Source: Helicobacter saguini
GTDB taxonomy: Bacteria > Campylobacterota > Campylobacteria > Campylobacterales > Helicobacteraceae
Direction: 5' to 3'
Assembly (NCBI RefSeq): GCF_000762875.2
Contig: NZ_JRMP02000010.1
Coordinates: 1 to 64,000 of the forward strand
Length of the DNA stretch: 64,000 bases
Below the pieces are notes generated by a model. The model was not told where the DNA came from. It was given only the letters and a program-made list of their open reading frames with translations, and made no database searches. Each line of letters starts with the position of its first letter. Position 1 is the first letter of the stretch. The position numbers and the translations under genes are program-made. Below, piece by piece: positions 26,639-35,450 of this stretch.

Positions 26639-28813
26639 ATGGATAAACATATAAAAAACTTAAAGGCTTTAGCAAAAAATATAAGTGAGTATATAAACTC
26701 AAATGAATATTTAGATAAAACGACCATAGTGGAAATAAAAGAGATTTTAGATTCTATAAATGTGGCTAAAAGCGAGTATAAAATCGCTATCGTTGCAAAT
26801 ATGAGTGCGGGGAAATCTACGCTTATAAACGCACTATTTGGTAAAGAAATACTGCCAGCCTATACAAAATCAACCACTGACTGCCCAACATATATTCACA
26901 ATAAAGATTCTAAAAAGCTAGTAGTAACAAAAAGTAATGGTGAAAAAATAGAAGTAACACAAAATATAGAATCTGAAATAAAAGATTATGCAAAAAATGA
27001 TGAAACATTCAAAAATGATATAAAAGATGAAAAATATAAAAATGTGGAACGTATAGATTTATACTATCCATTTGAAAATATAAAAAATCCATTTAATAGC
27101 GTGGAAGTAATCTTTATAGATACGCCCGGACCAAATGCAAAGGGCGAGGAGTATTCACAAAAGCATAAAAATTCTACAAGCGAAATTTTAAGGCATACTG
27201 ATATGGTTTTATTTCTATTTGACTATAATCAGCTAGATAGTCAAATAGAGACAAATAATACACAAAATGATAAGCTAGGGCTTTGGCATGCGATAAAAGA
27301 AAGAATAGCTACTAAAAAAGCAAAAGATTTTGAGGTATTTTTTATCATTAATAAAATCGATGGTGCACTAAAAGATAATAGACAAAATATAAAAGATATA
27401 TTAGCCAAAGAGCATAATAAATCAAAGCAAGAACTAAAGGCATTAAATAATGAGCTAGAGCATAAATACTTTGGTAAAAATGAAAAAGAAGCAAAAGAGA
27501 AGCTAGAAAATGCAGCAAAAACTTATGGTATAGAAAATCCTAAAGTATTGCTTGTATCATCATATTATCATTTATTAAAAAATACTATAGAATCTAGCTT
27601 TGATGATGACGCAGAGCAAGATTTAAAAGGAAAAAGAGAATTTTTTATGCGTATATTTGGCGATTCTTGGGAGCGTGAGTTTATAGAATACTTGGGTATA
27701 ACATCTTTAGAACAAGAAATCAATAAATATATAGAACATAATGTCGCAGAAAAGATTCTAAATAGAATAAAAGATAGTATAAAAAAATCGTTTGAATTGA
27801 TAAAAAAAAATTTTAATATGCAAATAGGCATATATAGCAAACCTAAAAGCAAAGCAGCACAGAATCTTCAAGATGCGCAATCTTATCTAAAGCAAGATAT
27901 GCCACAATATAAAAAAGATATACAAGAATATATGCAGCAAGAAATATATAAAGCACAAGGAGAACTTGCAGATATTATAGAATCTAGAAAGCAAGAATAC
28001 TTTGGCAAGGAGCAAGTGGATAGTATAGCAGCTGGGGTTGGCTTTTTTACAATTAGATACCTTGATGGCTATAGTAAAGAAGATTCTAAAAGTGCCGCTA
28101 AAAAAGCAATCCTTGAAAATGATGTCAAAAAAATCACAAGTGATATAATGAATGTAAAAACATCTGTAAGCGATGATAAAAAGCAAGAATGTTTAAATCT
28201 TGTGCCTGAATTTTTACAAGAAGTAATGCAAGATATTACAAATCAATTTCTTTTTATAGAAAATGATATAGCAATGATATTTGTGGATATATATACGGAG
28301 TGTGATATAACATTTATGCAATATAAAAGCAAGATAGAATCACACATAGGCAAGACCTTAGAGATAGAAAATGTGAATATAGATTACAAAAATATCCATA
28401 TTGATATTGATGATATAAATATAAAAATGGATATACAGGAGACAACTGATAGCTATAAAGTAAGCGATTCTACATGGTATAAGCCATGGACTTGGGGAGA
28501 TGAAAGGACTATAACCTATAAAGATGGATATAAAATAAATCTATCTATAATAAGAAAAGAAATACAGCAAAATATAGAAAATAATATATATCCAAATATA
28601 AATAAGATAAAGCAAGATTCTAACAAAAGCATAGAATCTTTATGTGATAGCTATAATAATTTATTTAATACATTTATCCTGGCCCAGGAAGCAAAAATAC
28701 AGAATCTAAAAAAAGAATTAGAATCTAGCACACACAAACTACAAGATGTAGAAGACGCAGCAGCTGAGTTTGACAAGCTACAATCACAAATCTTATCACA
28801 AATGGGAGAATAA
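26639..28813 (+). CDS. dynamin-like large GTPase
   Basis: 724 residues. GTPase motifs: G1 ANMSAGKST (53-61), G2 threonines around 77-85 (TKSTTDCPT), G3 DTPG (161-164) and G4 NKID (238-241). A long helical stalk and a hydrophobic patch near 470-480 follow, and the end is coiled-coil (KKELESSTHKLQDVEDAAAE). The arrangement fits bacterial dynamins, which remodel or protect membranes and in some cases limit phage lysis. ATG 26639 lies two bases behind the immunity gene stop with AAGGAG upstream. An A9 run within the coding region (near 27802) is a possible slippage site. Confidence 0.85.
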   Translation: MDKHIKNLKALAKNISEYINSNEYLDKTTIVEIKEILDSINVAKSEYKIAIVANMSAGKSTLINALFGKEILPAYTKSTTDCPTYIHNKDSKKLVVTKSNGEKIEVTQNIESEIKDYAKNDETFKNDIKDEKYKNVERIDLYYPFENIKNPFNSVEVIFIDTPGPNAKGEEYSQKHKNSTSEILRHTDMVLFLFDYNQLDSQIETNNTQNDKLGLWHAIKERIATKKAKDFEVFFIINKIDGALKDNRQNIKDILAKEHNKSKQELKALNNELEHKYFGKNEKEAKEKLENAAKTYGIENPKVLLVSSYYHLLKNTIESSFDDDAEQDLKGKREFFMRIFGDSWEREFIEYLGITSLEQEINKYIEHNVAEKILNRIKDSIKKSFELIKKNFNMQIGIYSKPKSKAAQNLQDAQSYLKQDMPQYKKDIQEYMQQEIYKAQGELADIIESRKQEYFGKEQVDSIAAGVGFFTIRYLDGYSKEDSKSAAKKAILENDVKKITSDIMNVKTSVSDDKKQECLNLVPEFLQEVMQDITNQFLFIENDIAMIFVDIYTECDITFMQYKSKIESHIGKTLEIENVNIDYKNIHIDIDDINIKMDIQETTDSYKVSDSTWYKPWTWGDERTITYKDGYKINLSIIRKEIQQNIENNIYPNINKIKQDSNKSIESLCDSYNNLFNTFILAQEAKIQNLKKELESSTHKLQDVEDAAAEFDKLQSQILSQMGE

Positions 28814-28814
28814 T

Positions 28815-29069
28815 ATGGATAATTTCTTAATAATAGTGGCATTAGCAGGGATAGGTGCGGCAGTGTATTTTATGACAAAAAAGGCTAAAAAGCAAGAAAA
28901 TACCTACACCACAACAGATAAAGACAGATATGATATGTATAAGCAAGATATAGAGCGAGCCATTAGAGATAAAGACTATAAAATGCTAGAAAATATGCTA
29001 AATACAAAGGTAAGCGATTTCCCCGACTTACACCAGATGATAAAAGCCGCCCTTAAAAACAGAGCTTAG
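28815..29069 (+). CDS. small membrane protein, last gene of the HerA/LHH cassette
   Basis: 84 residues. One N-terminal transmembrane helix (about 3-20, FLIIVALAGIGAAVYFM) is followed by a basic stretch and a helical cytoplasmic domain (DIERAIRDKDYKMLENMLN). The ATG follows the dynamin-like stop immediately. I recognise no family. It could anchor the GTPase or ATPase at the membrane; this is inference from operon position. Confidence 0.6.
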   Translation: MDNFLIIVALAGIGAAVYFMTKKAKKQENTYTTTDKDRYDMYKQDIERAIRDKDYKMLENMLNTKVSDFPDLHQMIKAALKNRA

Positions 29070-29075
29070 ATTCTA
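29067..29075. other. TAGATTCTA word giving stop codons to two convergent genes
   Basis: TAG at 29067 ends the small membrane protein gene; CTA at 29073-29075 is the acpS stop on the other strand. Same arrangement as at 6716-6724. Confidence 0.9.
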
Positions 29076-29585
29076 TGACGTCTTGTTTGTGATTATCATC
29101 ATACAAGTGGCAAGAGCGAGATTTTTTTCATGGCTTAAGGATATAGAAATACTTTTAATATGAAAAAGTTTTTTCTTTTTCTTATTAATTTTAATGTATG
29201 GCTTACCTTTAGAATCTTTAAAAATACACATATCTTTAAATCCTAAATATTTACTTATGCCACAGCCTAGAGCCTTTGAAGTGGCTTCTTTTGCCGCCCA
29301 AAAACCAGCGATTGTTTCTATCCTAAAAGATTCTAAAGACTCAAAGGATTCTAAAAGATTTATAGAATCTATATTCTGTAATTTTTTAAACGAAAAATAA
29401 GGATTTTTAGAATCTTTAAAAAACTTATTGCATTTTATAAAAGAAGATTCTAAATGGCTTTGTTTTAAAGTTAATAAAATCTCGCAAGGATGTAAAATGC
29501 GATTTAAAAACACAAATTTATACCGCCTAAATATAGAATCTATACGCGAAATTTCTACAATATCATTGCCTATTTCAAGTTTCAT
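29073..29585 (-). CDS. acpS: holo-[acyl-carrier-protein] synthase with insert
   Basis: About 170 residues against 115-125 in relatives. MKLEIGNDIVEISRI with the Mg-binding aspartate begins at ATG 29585; a GTG at 29594 is possible. The second signature FWAAKEATSKALG and the C-terminal ISISLSHEKNLALA are intact. Between them an insert of about 45 residues with FKDSKNPYFSF and LLESFESLESF replaces a loop. The enzyme attaches phosphopantetheine to acyl carrier protein. Its stop codon shares a TAGATTCTA word with the opposing gene. flgL lies upstream on the same strand. Confidence 0.9.
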   Translation of the reverse strand: MKLEIGNDIVEISRIDSIFRRYKFVFLNRILHPCEILLTLKQSHLESSFIKCNKFFKDSKNPYFSFKKLQNIDSINLLESFESLESFRIETIAGFWAAKEATSKALGCGISKYLGFKDMCIFKDSKGKPYIKINKKKKKLFHIKSISISLSHEKNLALATCMMIITNKTS

Positions 29586-29615
29586 TTTTGCCACTTTTTA
29601 AGATTCTATAGAATC

Positions 29616-32168
29616 TTAATTCAAATAATTCACAAGTGATAGGTTGTTTATGCGGTTGGTGGAGGTTAGAACCGCTTGGTAGTTATTGCTTAAGTTTGTG
29701 AATTTATTATATGTTTCGGCTAAGTCTGTGCCGATTGTTTCACCCTTAATGCCTGTTACTTGCGTTTTTATGATTTCATTACGCGCGATTGAGTTTTGGA
29801 ATGTCCGCGTGTGCGCCCCATTTTTAGATATGATTTTTTCGATATGGTCGCTTAAGTGGTCGATTTTTTCAATCGCATTTTGAATCCCTATACTTTGCAT
29901 TGTATTATCATATCGCTGTCCTGTTAATGCGCCCGCACGATAGATTCCATCTCGCACACACTGAATAGCATCATTTAGCCCTTTAAAAAAGTGGATTTTA
30001 GGGTCATCCACGACTAAGGACGCATTTGCATTTAATCTAATATTTGCCTTAGAATTATAAATCGTGTCTTCATCAAACTTGCTTTGGTCCCTGTCATAAA
30101 ACATCATTGTCATTCTAGTAACCGAGCGGACATTATCTTGAATAGTGATTTTACCCTCGCTATCAAAGCCTATGTCAAACTTTACTTTAGCCCTTGTCAA
30201 AAGCTCCTCATAAGCATCTTTATGTGCTTGTGTAGGTTTTCCACCTTTTACTTGCGCCGCACTAAGTGTTTTATCATCTTCATTGCTATAATTTAGGGCA
30301 ATTGACATTGCATCCATTAATTGACGATATGTTACCTTATCACCTTCACTAATTGTCACCGCTGGTGGCTCATCATCTGGGTTAAATAATGGAATCTTTA
30401 TAGTCCCATCGCTTCGCTGTTTTGGTAACTCTAAAAAACTGCCTTGCTTAGTAAAAGTTAGGCTCGCTTCAAGCTCGATACCATTATGGTCGTGGAATTT
30501 AAAGCCATAGGTCTTACCATTTAGGCTACCATCGGTTACTTCGATTAGCTTTGTATTATCTTTTGCTAACACTGAAGTGCCTGAAATGCTTTGCACGATA
30601 TTACCGCGAATTTTAGAGCCAAGCTGCTCAAACTGCGTTTTTGTATAGCTTTTACCGATGTGAGAAGTAAAGCCATTTACTTCATCACCCTTTTCATCAA
30701 GGCTAGTTAGCTGAATGGATAAGCCACGCGGACCATCAAAAGGCGGTTTCATCGTATCTGTGCTTTTATTTTTCACGTTTTTATCCCACACGCTAATTTG
30801 CCCATGGTCTAAATCTACTTCTACATTTCCACCAAAATACTCTTTTATCGCCTTAAATAAATCGCGCACTTCCATACCCTTAATATCCACGACTAAAGGC
30901 TCTCCTAAATCACGATTAGAAATGCTACCATCAGCTTCATTTGGCGGTGTGCCTGTGATTTTTATATAACGGGCTTCTACCGCCATAATATCTTCTAATT
31001 TCGTATCAATTTCAGCCATTACATTATCTTTGCGAATTAGCGTTGTAGGAATGTGCGTTACGCGATTATCATATAAATCATTTACGCCACGCATTGAGCT
31101 AACGCTAAATTCACTTGTTAGATTCTGTCGGCTATAAATTTTAGTCCTTGCCCCTAGCTTTTCTAAGTCATTTAAATCATCGACATCCGCTTCACTAGAA
31201 ATCATGTGAAAATCTATGCTAGAACTCCCGGTCTTTAAATCCTTAATCTCAATTTGCCCCCAGTTATTAAGCCGCACATCTACCACTTTTGTAGCATTAG
31301 TATTACCAAAGGCAACACCTATTCTATCAAGTAAATCACGCACTTTTGTCGCATTTCTTTCATTAGAATAGCCAACATCTAAGGCAAACTTTGATTTAAA
31401 ACTTTGCCCCCTGCTATTTACGCCTTGCACATAGAAATATTCCTTACCATTATTGCTTGTGTCATTATCATTATCGCCGATTAAATCGCGTAATGTATTT
31501 TCTTCGTTGATATAGACTTCCGCTGGTTCGGCGTGTTTTTCACTTTTATCCATTGTAGCTGGATGAAGTCGCGTTTGATTTAGCATTCGCTCATTTGTGG
31601 TAATTAATCTATGTTTATCATTATCTATTCCATAAAATAATTCTTCACCTGTGATATTAAAAGGCACTAGATTTTTGGAGCTAATTAGCGCGTTTAGCTC
31701 CTCGTCATTACCATAATAGTTCCCTTCCATATCAAAGGGCTGTGTGCCAACCTTGCTACCTGAAAAGATAAAATTACCACCAATAGAAGTATTACCGATA
31801 TTTATAATGTGTGCTTTTGTCGCTTCTAAATCACGCGCAAGGGCTTCTCTTGATGTAGGAGTGTGTAAGTCATTAGCCGCGTGTAATAGCTTTTGCTTAA
31901 ACTGCACCATAGCTAGTGAAATTTCTTGCAAGGCTTTATCAGAGTTTAGCGTTTGCGTTTCAGCGGATTTGGCGACATCAATTCCTTGCTCTAGGGTTAC
32001 TTCATCATATTCTAGTTTTAGATTCTGATTAGCCACAGAAGCGTCTTGCCAGCCGTATTGAATCTTTTTCCCACTTGCAATCTTAGTGTTTAAATCATTC
32101 AAACCCTGCGTCATACCGCTATTATTATTTAGAATCTGATTATATTTCGTCCCAAATGTTACGCGCAT
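29616..32168 (-). CDS. flgL: flagellar hook-filament junction protein FlgL
   Basis: 850 residues, the large size typical of Helicobacter FlgL. The N terminus MRVTFGTKYNQILNNN and coiled-coil D0/D1 segments with ASGKKIQYGWQDASVA match flagellin-like hook-associated proteins, and the C terminus (YNKFTNLSNNYQAVLTSTNRINNLSLVNYL) completes the coiled coil. The middle is variable. It forms the second junction ring between hook and filament. A sigma-54-type promoter is found 60-75 bases upstream, and AGAGGTG precedes the ATG. Confidence 0.95.
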   Translation of the reverse strand: MRVTFGTKYNQILNNNSGMTQGLNDLNTKIASGKKIQYGWQDASVANQNLKLEYDEVTLEQGIDVAKSAETQTLNSDKALQEISLAMVQFKQKLLHAANDLHTPTSREALARDLEATKAHIINIGNTSIGGNFIFSGSKVGTQPFDMEGNYYGNDEELNALISSKNLVPFNITGEELFYGIDNDKHRLITTNERMLNQTRLHPATMDKSEKHAEPAEVYINEENTLRDLIGDNDNDTSNNGKEYFYVQGVNSRGQSFKSKFALDVGYSNERNATKVRDLLDRIGVAFGNTNATKVVDVRLNNWGQIEIKDLKTGSSSIDFHMISSEADVDDLNDLEKLGARTKIYSRQNLTSEFSVSSMRGVNDLYDNRVTHIPTTLIRKDNVMAEIDTKLEDIMAVEARYIKITGTPPNEADGSISNRDLGEPLVVDIKGMEVRDLFKAIKEYFGGNVEVDLDHGQISVWDKNVKNKSTDTMKPPFDGPRGLSIQLTSLDEKGDEVNGFTSHIGKSYTKTQFEQLGSKIRGNIVQSISGTSVLAKDNTKLIEVTDGSLNGKTYGFKFHDHNGIELEASLTFTKQGSFLELPKQRSDGTIKIPLFNPDDEPPAVTISEGDKVTYRQLMDAMSIALNYSNEDDKTLSAAQVKGGKPTQAHKDAYEELLTRAKVKFDIGFDSEGKITIQDNVRSVTRMTMMFYDRDQSKFDEDTIYNSKANIRLNANASLVVDDPKIHFFKGLNDAIQCVRDGIYRAGALTGQRYDNTMQSIGIQNAIEKIDHLSDHIEKIISKNGAHTRTFQNSIARNEIIKTQVTGIKGETIGTDLAETYNKFTNLSNNYQAVLTSTNRINNLSLVNYLN

Positions 32169-32225
32169 TTCACACCTCTTTATTACTCTTTTATAACCAT
32201 AAAGATAAATTATCGATATAAAAAA

Positions 32226-32241
32226 GCAATTTATGTGCCAA
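32226..32241 (-). promoter_or_regulatory. sigma-54 promoter of flgL
   Basis: On the - strand TTGGCAC-N5-TTGC matches the RpoN consensus exactly, about 58 bases before the flgL start. In Helicobacter middle flagellar genes are RpoN/FlgR-controlled. Confidence 0.85.
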
Positions 32242-32298
32242 AAGATTCTAAAAAAAGATATAATTCACATCTATATTCCATAACACAAAGGAAATATT

Positions 32299-32643
32299 AT
32301 GCCAAATGTTTTTACAATGGAAGGTGGGATTGAGGATAGGCGATTGAGCGTGGTTTGCACAGGGCAGATTAGGGATTATGATGAGTATAAGAATTTTAAA
32401 AGTGATTTATTTGAGCTGGCTGAAACTGATGAGATTTCGCATCTTAAAAATAAGGCTTTTGATGTGCTGGAGGTGAAATTCATTGACTCGCATCCGCTAC
32501 CTACCTGCCTTATAGGCTTTTTTTTAAAACTATATGAACGCGATAAAATATCTGTTAATCTAATCACAAATGAGAATAAAATGCTAAGTTTTTTCATTGC
32601 GATGTTTTTGGATGAAAAGTTGAATGTGAAGTTGTTTTTATAG
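32299..32643 (+). CDS. small cytoplasmic protein, unknown function
   Basis: 114 residues. An alpha/beta pattern with alternating strands (RLSVVCTGQI, AFDVLEVKFID, SVNLITNENK) and helices resembles single-domain STAS-like folds, but I cannot assign a family. ATG 32299 has AAAGGAAAT upstream. It is divergent from flgL, with the flgL RpoN promoter in the shared spacer. The stop is the left end of the 16-bp palindrome at 32641. Confidence 0.65.
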   Translation: MPNVFTMEGGIEDRRLSVVCTGQIRDYDEYKNFKSDLFELAETDEISHLKNKAFDVLEVKFIDSHPLPTCLIGFFLKLYERDKISVNLITNENKMLSFFIAMFLDEKLNVKLFL

Positions 32644-32656
32644 AATCTAGATTCTA
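32641..32656. terminator. palindrome TAGAATCTAGATTCTA giving both stop codons
   Basis: The left end TAG is the stop of the rightward gene (32299-32643); the right end CTA is the stop of the leftward gene (32654-33136). One palindrome ends both reading frames. Confidence 0.8.
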
Positions 32657-33136
32657 ATTCCCCCATCTTTTTTCTATTTTATTCATTAACTCTTTACTTT
32701 CGTTCTGTGTGGTTTCCATAATATTTTTAACAACATTACCAGCAATTGAAATTGTGACTTTTGCTAGTTTATCTAACGTTTCAAGTAATTTTTCCTTATC
32801 CTTGTCGCTCATATCGCCAAAGGGATTGCTAAACGCAGCAAAACCAGCCGCTCCAGATAATATTACTGGCGGATTCTTATCATTAGATTCTACAATTCTA
32901 TTTTTTAAGCCTGTGTATTGCCTTAATGTGCCAAGCTCAACTTTTTCTTTTAGTTTTTCTAAACTATCAAGGCTTATTTTGGCATTATCTTTATATCCTT
33001 GCAAGGTTTTTTTGGTTTGTTCTAGTAGGCTTTTTCCCTTGTCTATGTAATTTTGTGCTTCTTGCTTAGATAATTTATAGTTGCCAAATATTTCTGCTAT
33101 TCCGTCTATTATGGTTTTAAGTGGATTTGCTGGCAT
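32654..33136 (-). CDS. helical protein of unknown function
   Basis: 160 residues from ATG 33136, behind AAAGGAT; an upstream start at 33166 would add ten residues without a ribosome site. Mostly helical and charged (YIDKGKSLLEQTKKTLQGYK), with a short Ala/Gly-rich centre (ILSGAAGFAAFSNPFGD) and an amphipathic C-terminal helix. No family recognised. It resembles in style the helical N-terminal part of the LHH toxin and the protein at 47243, without clear homology. Confidence 0.55.
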   Translation of the reverse strand: MPANPLKTIIDGIAEIFGNYKLSKQEAQNYIDKGKSLLEQTKKTLQGYKDNAKISLDSLEKLKEKVELGTLRQYTGLKNRIVESNDKNPPVILSGAAGFAAFSNPFGDMSDKDKEKLLETLDKLAKVTISIAGNVVKNIMETTQNESKELMNKIEKRWGN

Positions 33137-33242
33137 ATTTATCCTTTTAGATTTTATTAGATTCAATCATATAAAAAAAACTTTGTCAAGGGTTTTTTGG
33201 TAATTCTAAGATTTTTATAAAAATCGTGCTAAAAAGTAACTT

Positions 33243-35408
33243 TTATAACTTTTTTAGAATCTTTTTTATGGTTTTTAGGATATAGTTGATTTGTTTTTTA
33301 GTGATGATGTATGGGGGCATAAGATAGATTGTGTTGCCTAAAGGGCGGAGGAGTAAGCCTTTTTTTAGGGCTTTTTTATAGAAAATATAGCCGTAGTTTT
33401 TTTTAGATTCTGTGTTTTTATGTTGTGATATGGACGAAGTATCCATTTTAGATTCTATGTGTTTGTCATGTTGAACGTTAAGCGAAACATCTATTTTTGG
33501 ATTTTTAGAATCTATTTTTATAGAATCTATGTTTTTAGATTCTATATTCTTAGAATCTTGTATATTTTGCAAATTAGATTCTATATTTTTATGAGAATTT
33601 TTAGAATCTTGCGAGTTAGATTCTATATTTTTTTTAGAATCTAGATTCCCTAAATTCTTAGAATCTTGGCTATTTTGCGATTCCAAAAACTCCGTATTTA
33701 AATCAAACGCAAAAATCATTCCTTGATATCGCACATTTTTTACCTTAGATTTTATAGAATCTTTAGCCAAAATCGCACTCAAACCAGCCCAAATATACGC
33801 ACTTTTCTTCGCATTTTTCGCCAAAATATCACGCTTTTCAAAAATATCCAAACTCGCATTTGCCGCCGCACACGCAAGCGCATTTCCCGTGTAACTATGC
33901 GAGTGCAAAAAGGCTTTTTTAATGTCATTGTGATAAAAGGCGCGATAGATATTCTGCCTCGTCACCACGACTGAAAGCGGCAAATATCCGCCGCTAATGC
34001 CCTTTGAAAGACAAAGAAAATCAGGCACAAAATTGCAATGCTCAAACGCAAACATCCGCCCCGTGCGACCAAAACCAGTCGCAATCTCATCAAAAATCAC
34101 CAAAATGCCGCGATTTCGGCACATCTCACACGCCTTTTTGACAAATTCGTGCGGATACATATTCATATTTCCAGCGCACTGCACAAGCGGCTCAAGGATA
34201 AATGCGGCAATTTTATCAGCGTTAGTGTTTAGAATCTTTTCTAGCTCACTTAAGCAGTAGGCAGTTGTTTTTTTTATTTTGGGAGAAGATTCTATATGAT
34301 TTGCAGAATCTATATTATTTTGGGAATTTTTAGAGTTCATTTTTGTAGAATCTTGGGAATTAGATTCTATAAATTTATGAGAAATGTTAGAATCTATTTT
34401 TGTAGAATCTGCATTTTTAGATTCTATATTTTCGCTCGATTTTTTAGAATCTAGATTCGCTAAATTCTTAGAATCTATATTATTTTGCGACTTAGATTCT
34501 ATACTTTTATGAGAATCTTTAGAATCTTGCAAAGTAGATTCTGTATCTTTCTTGGAATCTTGGGTTTTAGATTCCATATTTTTATCACAGAAATTTGGCA
34601 CAGGCGTGGTAATTGCCTGTAATAAAAGCGGCTTATAAGTTTCCTTATAAAGTGGCACATCGCCCACGCTTAACGCCCCCAAAGTCTCGCCGTGATAGGA
34701 ATTTTCAAGGCACAAAAAGAGCGTTTTTTGGTTTGTAGATTCTGCGTTTTTATTAGAATTTTGCGGATTAGATTCCATATTTTCGCCAGATTTTTTAGAA
34801 TCTAGATTCTGTAATTTCTTAGAATCTTGCAAATTTTGCGAATTAGATTCTATACTTTTTTGAGAATCTTGCAAATTAGATTCTATATTTTTCTTAGAAT
34901 CCTGCATATTTTGAAAATAATGAAAGCTCATTTTCAAAGCGACTTCGATAGCGCTAGAGCCATTATCCGCGTAAAAACACTTGCTTAAATCACGCGGCAA
35001 AAGCCCACAAAGTCGAGCCGAAAAATCAATAATACTTTTGTGCGTAAAACCCGCCATAATGATATGCTCTAGCGTGTTTAACTGACTTTTTATTTTTTTA
35101 TTTATATATTTATTTTGATGCCCAAAAAGATTCACCCACCAACTCGACACGCAATCGATATATTTTTTATCATTAAAATCAAACAAATACACGCCCTTAG
35201 CACGTTTAATAGGAATCAAAGGCAAGGTTTCTAGATTCTGCGTTTTTTTAGAATCTTTTTTACAATCTAGATTCTGTAATTTCTTAGAATATTTAGAATC
35301 TTGGCAATTAGATTCCAAAAAATCTTCACAATAATACTTCATCTGCGAGCACGGATGCCAAATATATTTCAAATCTTTTTTGATATATTTTGTGTTTAAA
35401 TTTTTCAT
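33243..35408 (-). CDS. bioA: adenosylmethionine-8-amino-7-oxononanoate aminotransferase with four inserts
   Basis: 721 residues against about 430. Native blocks are clear: DLKYIWHPCSQMKYYCED, SWWVNLFGHQNKYINKKI, FYADNGSSAIEVALKMSFHY, LENSYHGETLGALSVGD, FDEIATGFGRTGRMFAFEH and LSKGISGGYLPLSVVVT with the PLP lysine, and the C-terminal RPLGNTIYLMPPY. Low-complexity DSK/IESN inserts sit at about 28-58, 170-233, 278-385 and 605-690. BioA makes DAPA in biotin synthesis. The inserts fall between secondary-structure elements, so the fold may be retained. A REP-like sequence lies in the last insert. No other biotin gene is in the window. Confidence 0.93.
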   Translation of the reverse strand: MKNLNTKYIKKDLKYIWHPCSQMKYYCEDFLESNCQDSKYSKKLQNLDCKKDSKKTQNLETLPLIPIKRAKGVYLFDFNDKKYIDCVSSWWVNLFGHQNKYINKKIKSQLNTLEHIIMAGFTHKSIIDFSARLCGLLPRDLSKCFYADNGSSAIEVALKMSFHYFQNMQDSKKNIESNLQDSQKSIESNSQNLQDSKKLQNLDSKKSGENMESNPQNSNKNAESTNQKTLFLCLENSYHGETLGALSVGDVPLYKETYKPLLLQAITTPVPNFCDKNMESKTQDSKKDTESTLQDSKDSHKSIESKSQNNIDSKNLANLDSKKSSENIESKNADSTKIDSNISHKFIESNSQDSTKMNSKNSQNNIDSANHIESSPKIKKTTAYCLSELEKILNTNADKIAAFILEPLVQCAGNMNMYPHEFVKKACEMCRNRGILVIFDEIATGFGRTGRMFAFEHCNFVPDFLCLSKGISGGYLPLSVVVTRQNIYRAFYHNDIKKAFLHSHSYTGNALACAAANASLDIFEKRDILAKNAKKSAYIWAGLSAILAKDSIKSKVKNVRYQGMIFAFDLNTEFLESQNSQDSKNLGNLDSKKNIESNSQDSKNSHKNIESNLQNIQDSKNIESKNIDSIKIDSKNPKIDVSLNVQHDKHIESKMDTSSISQHKNTESKKNYGYIFYKKALKKGLLLRPLGNTIYLMPPYIITKKQINYILKTIKKILKKL
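33464..33492. repeat. REP-like palindrome inside bioA
   Basis: GTCATGTTGAACGTTAAG followed by CGAAACATCTA. On the coding strand it gives IDVSLNVQHDK, nearly identical to DVSLNAQHDR encoded by the copy at 61538. Confidence 0.6.
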
Positions 35409-35450
35409 TTTACTACTTTTAGATTCTATATAGAATCTATCAAAACCCTT

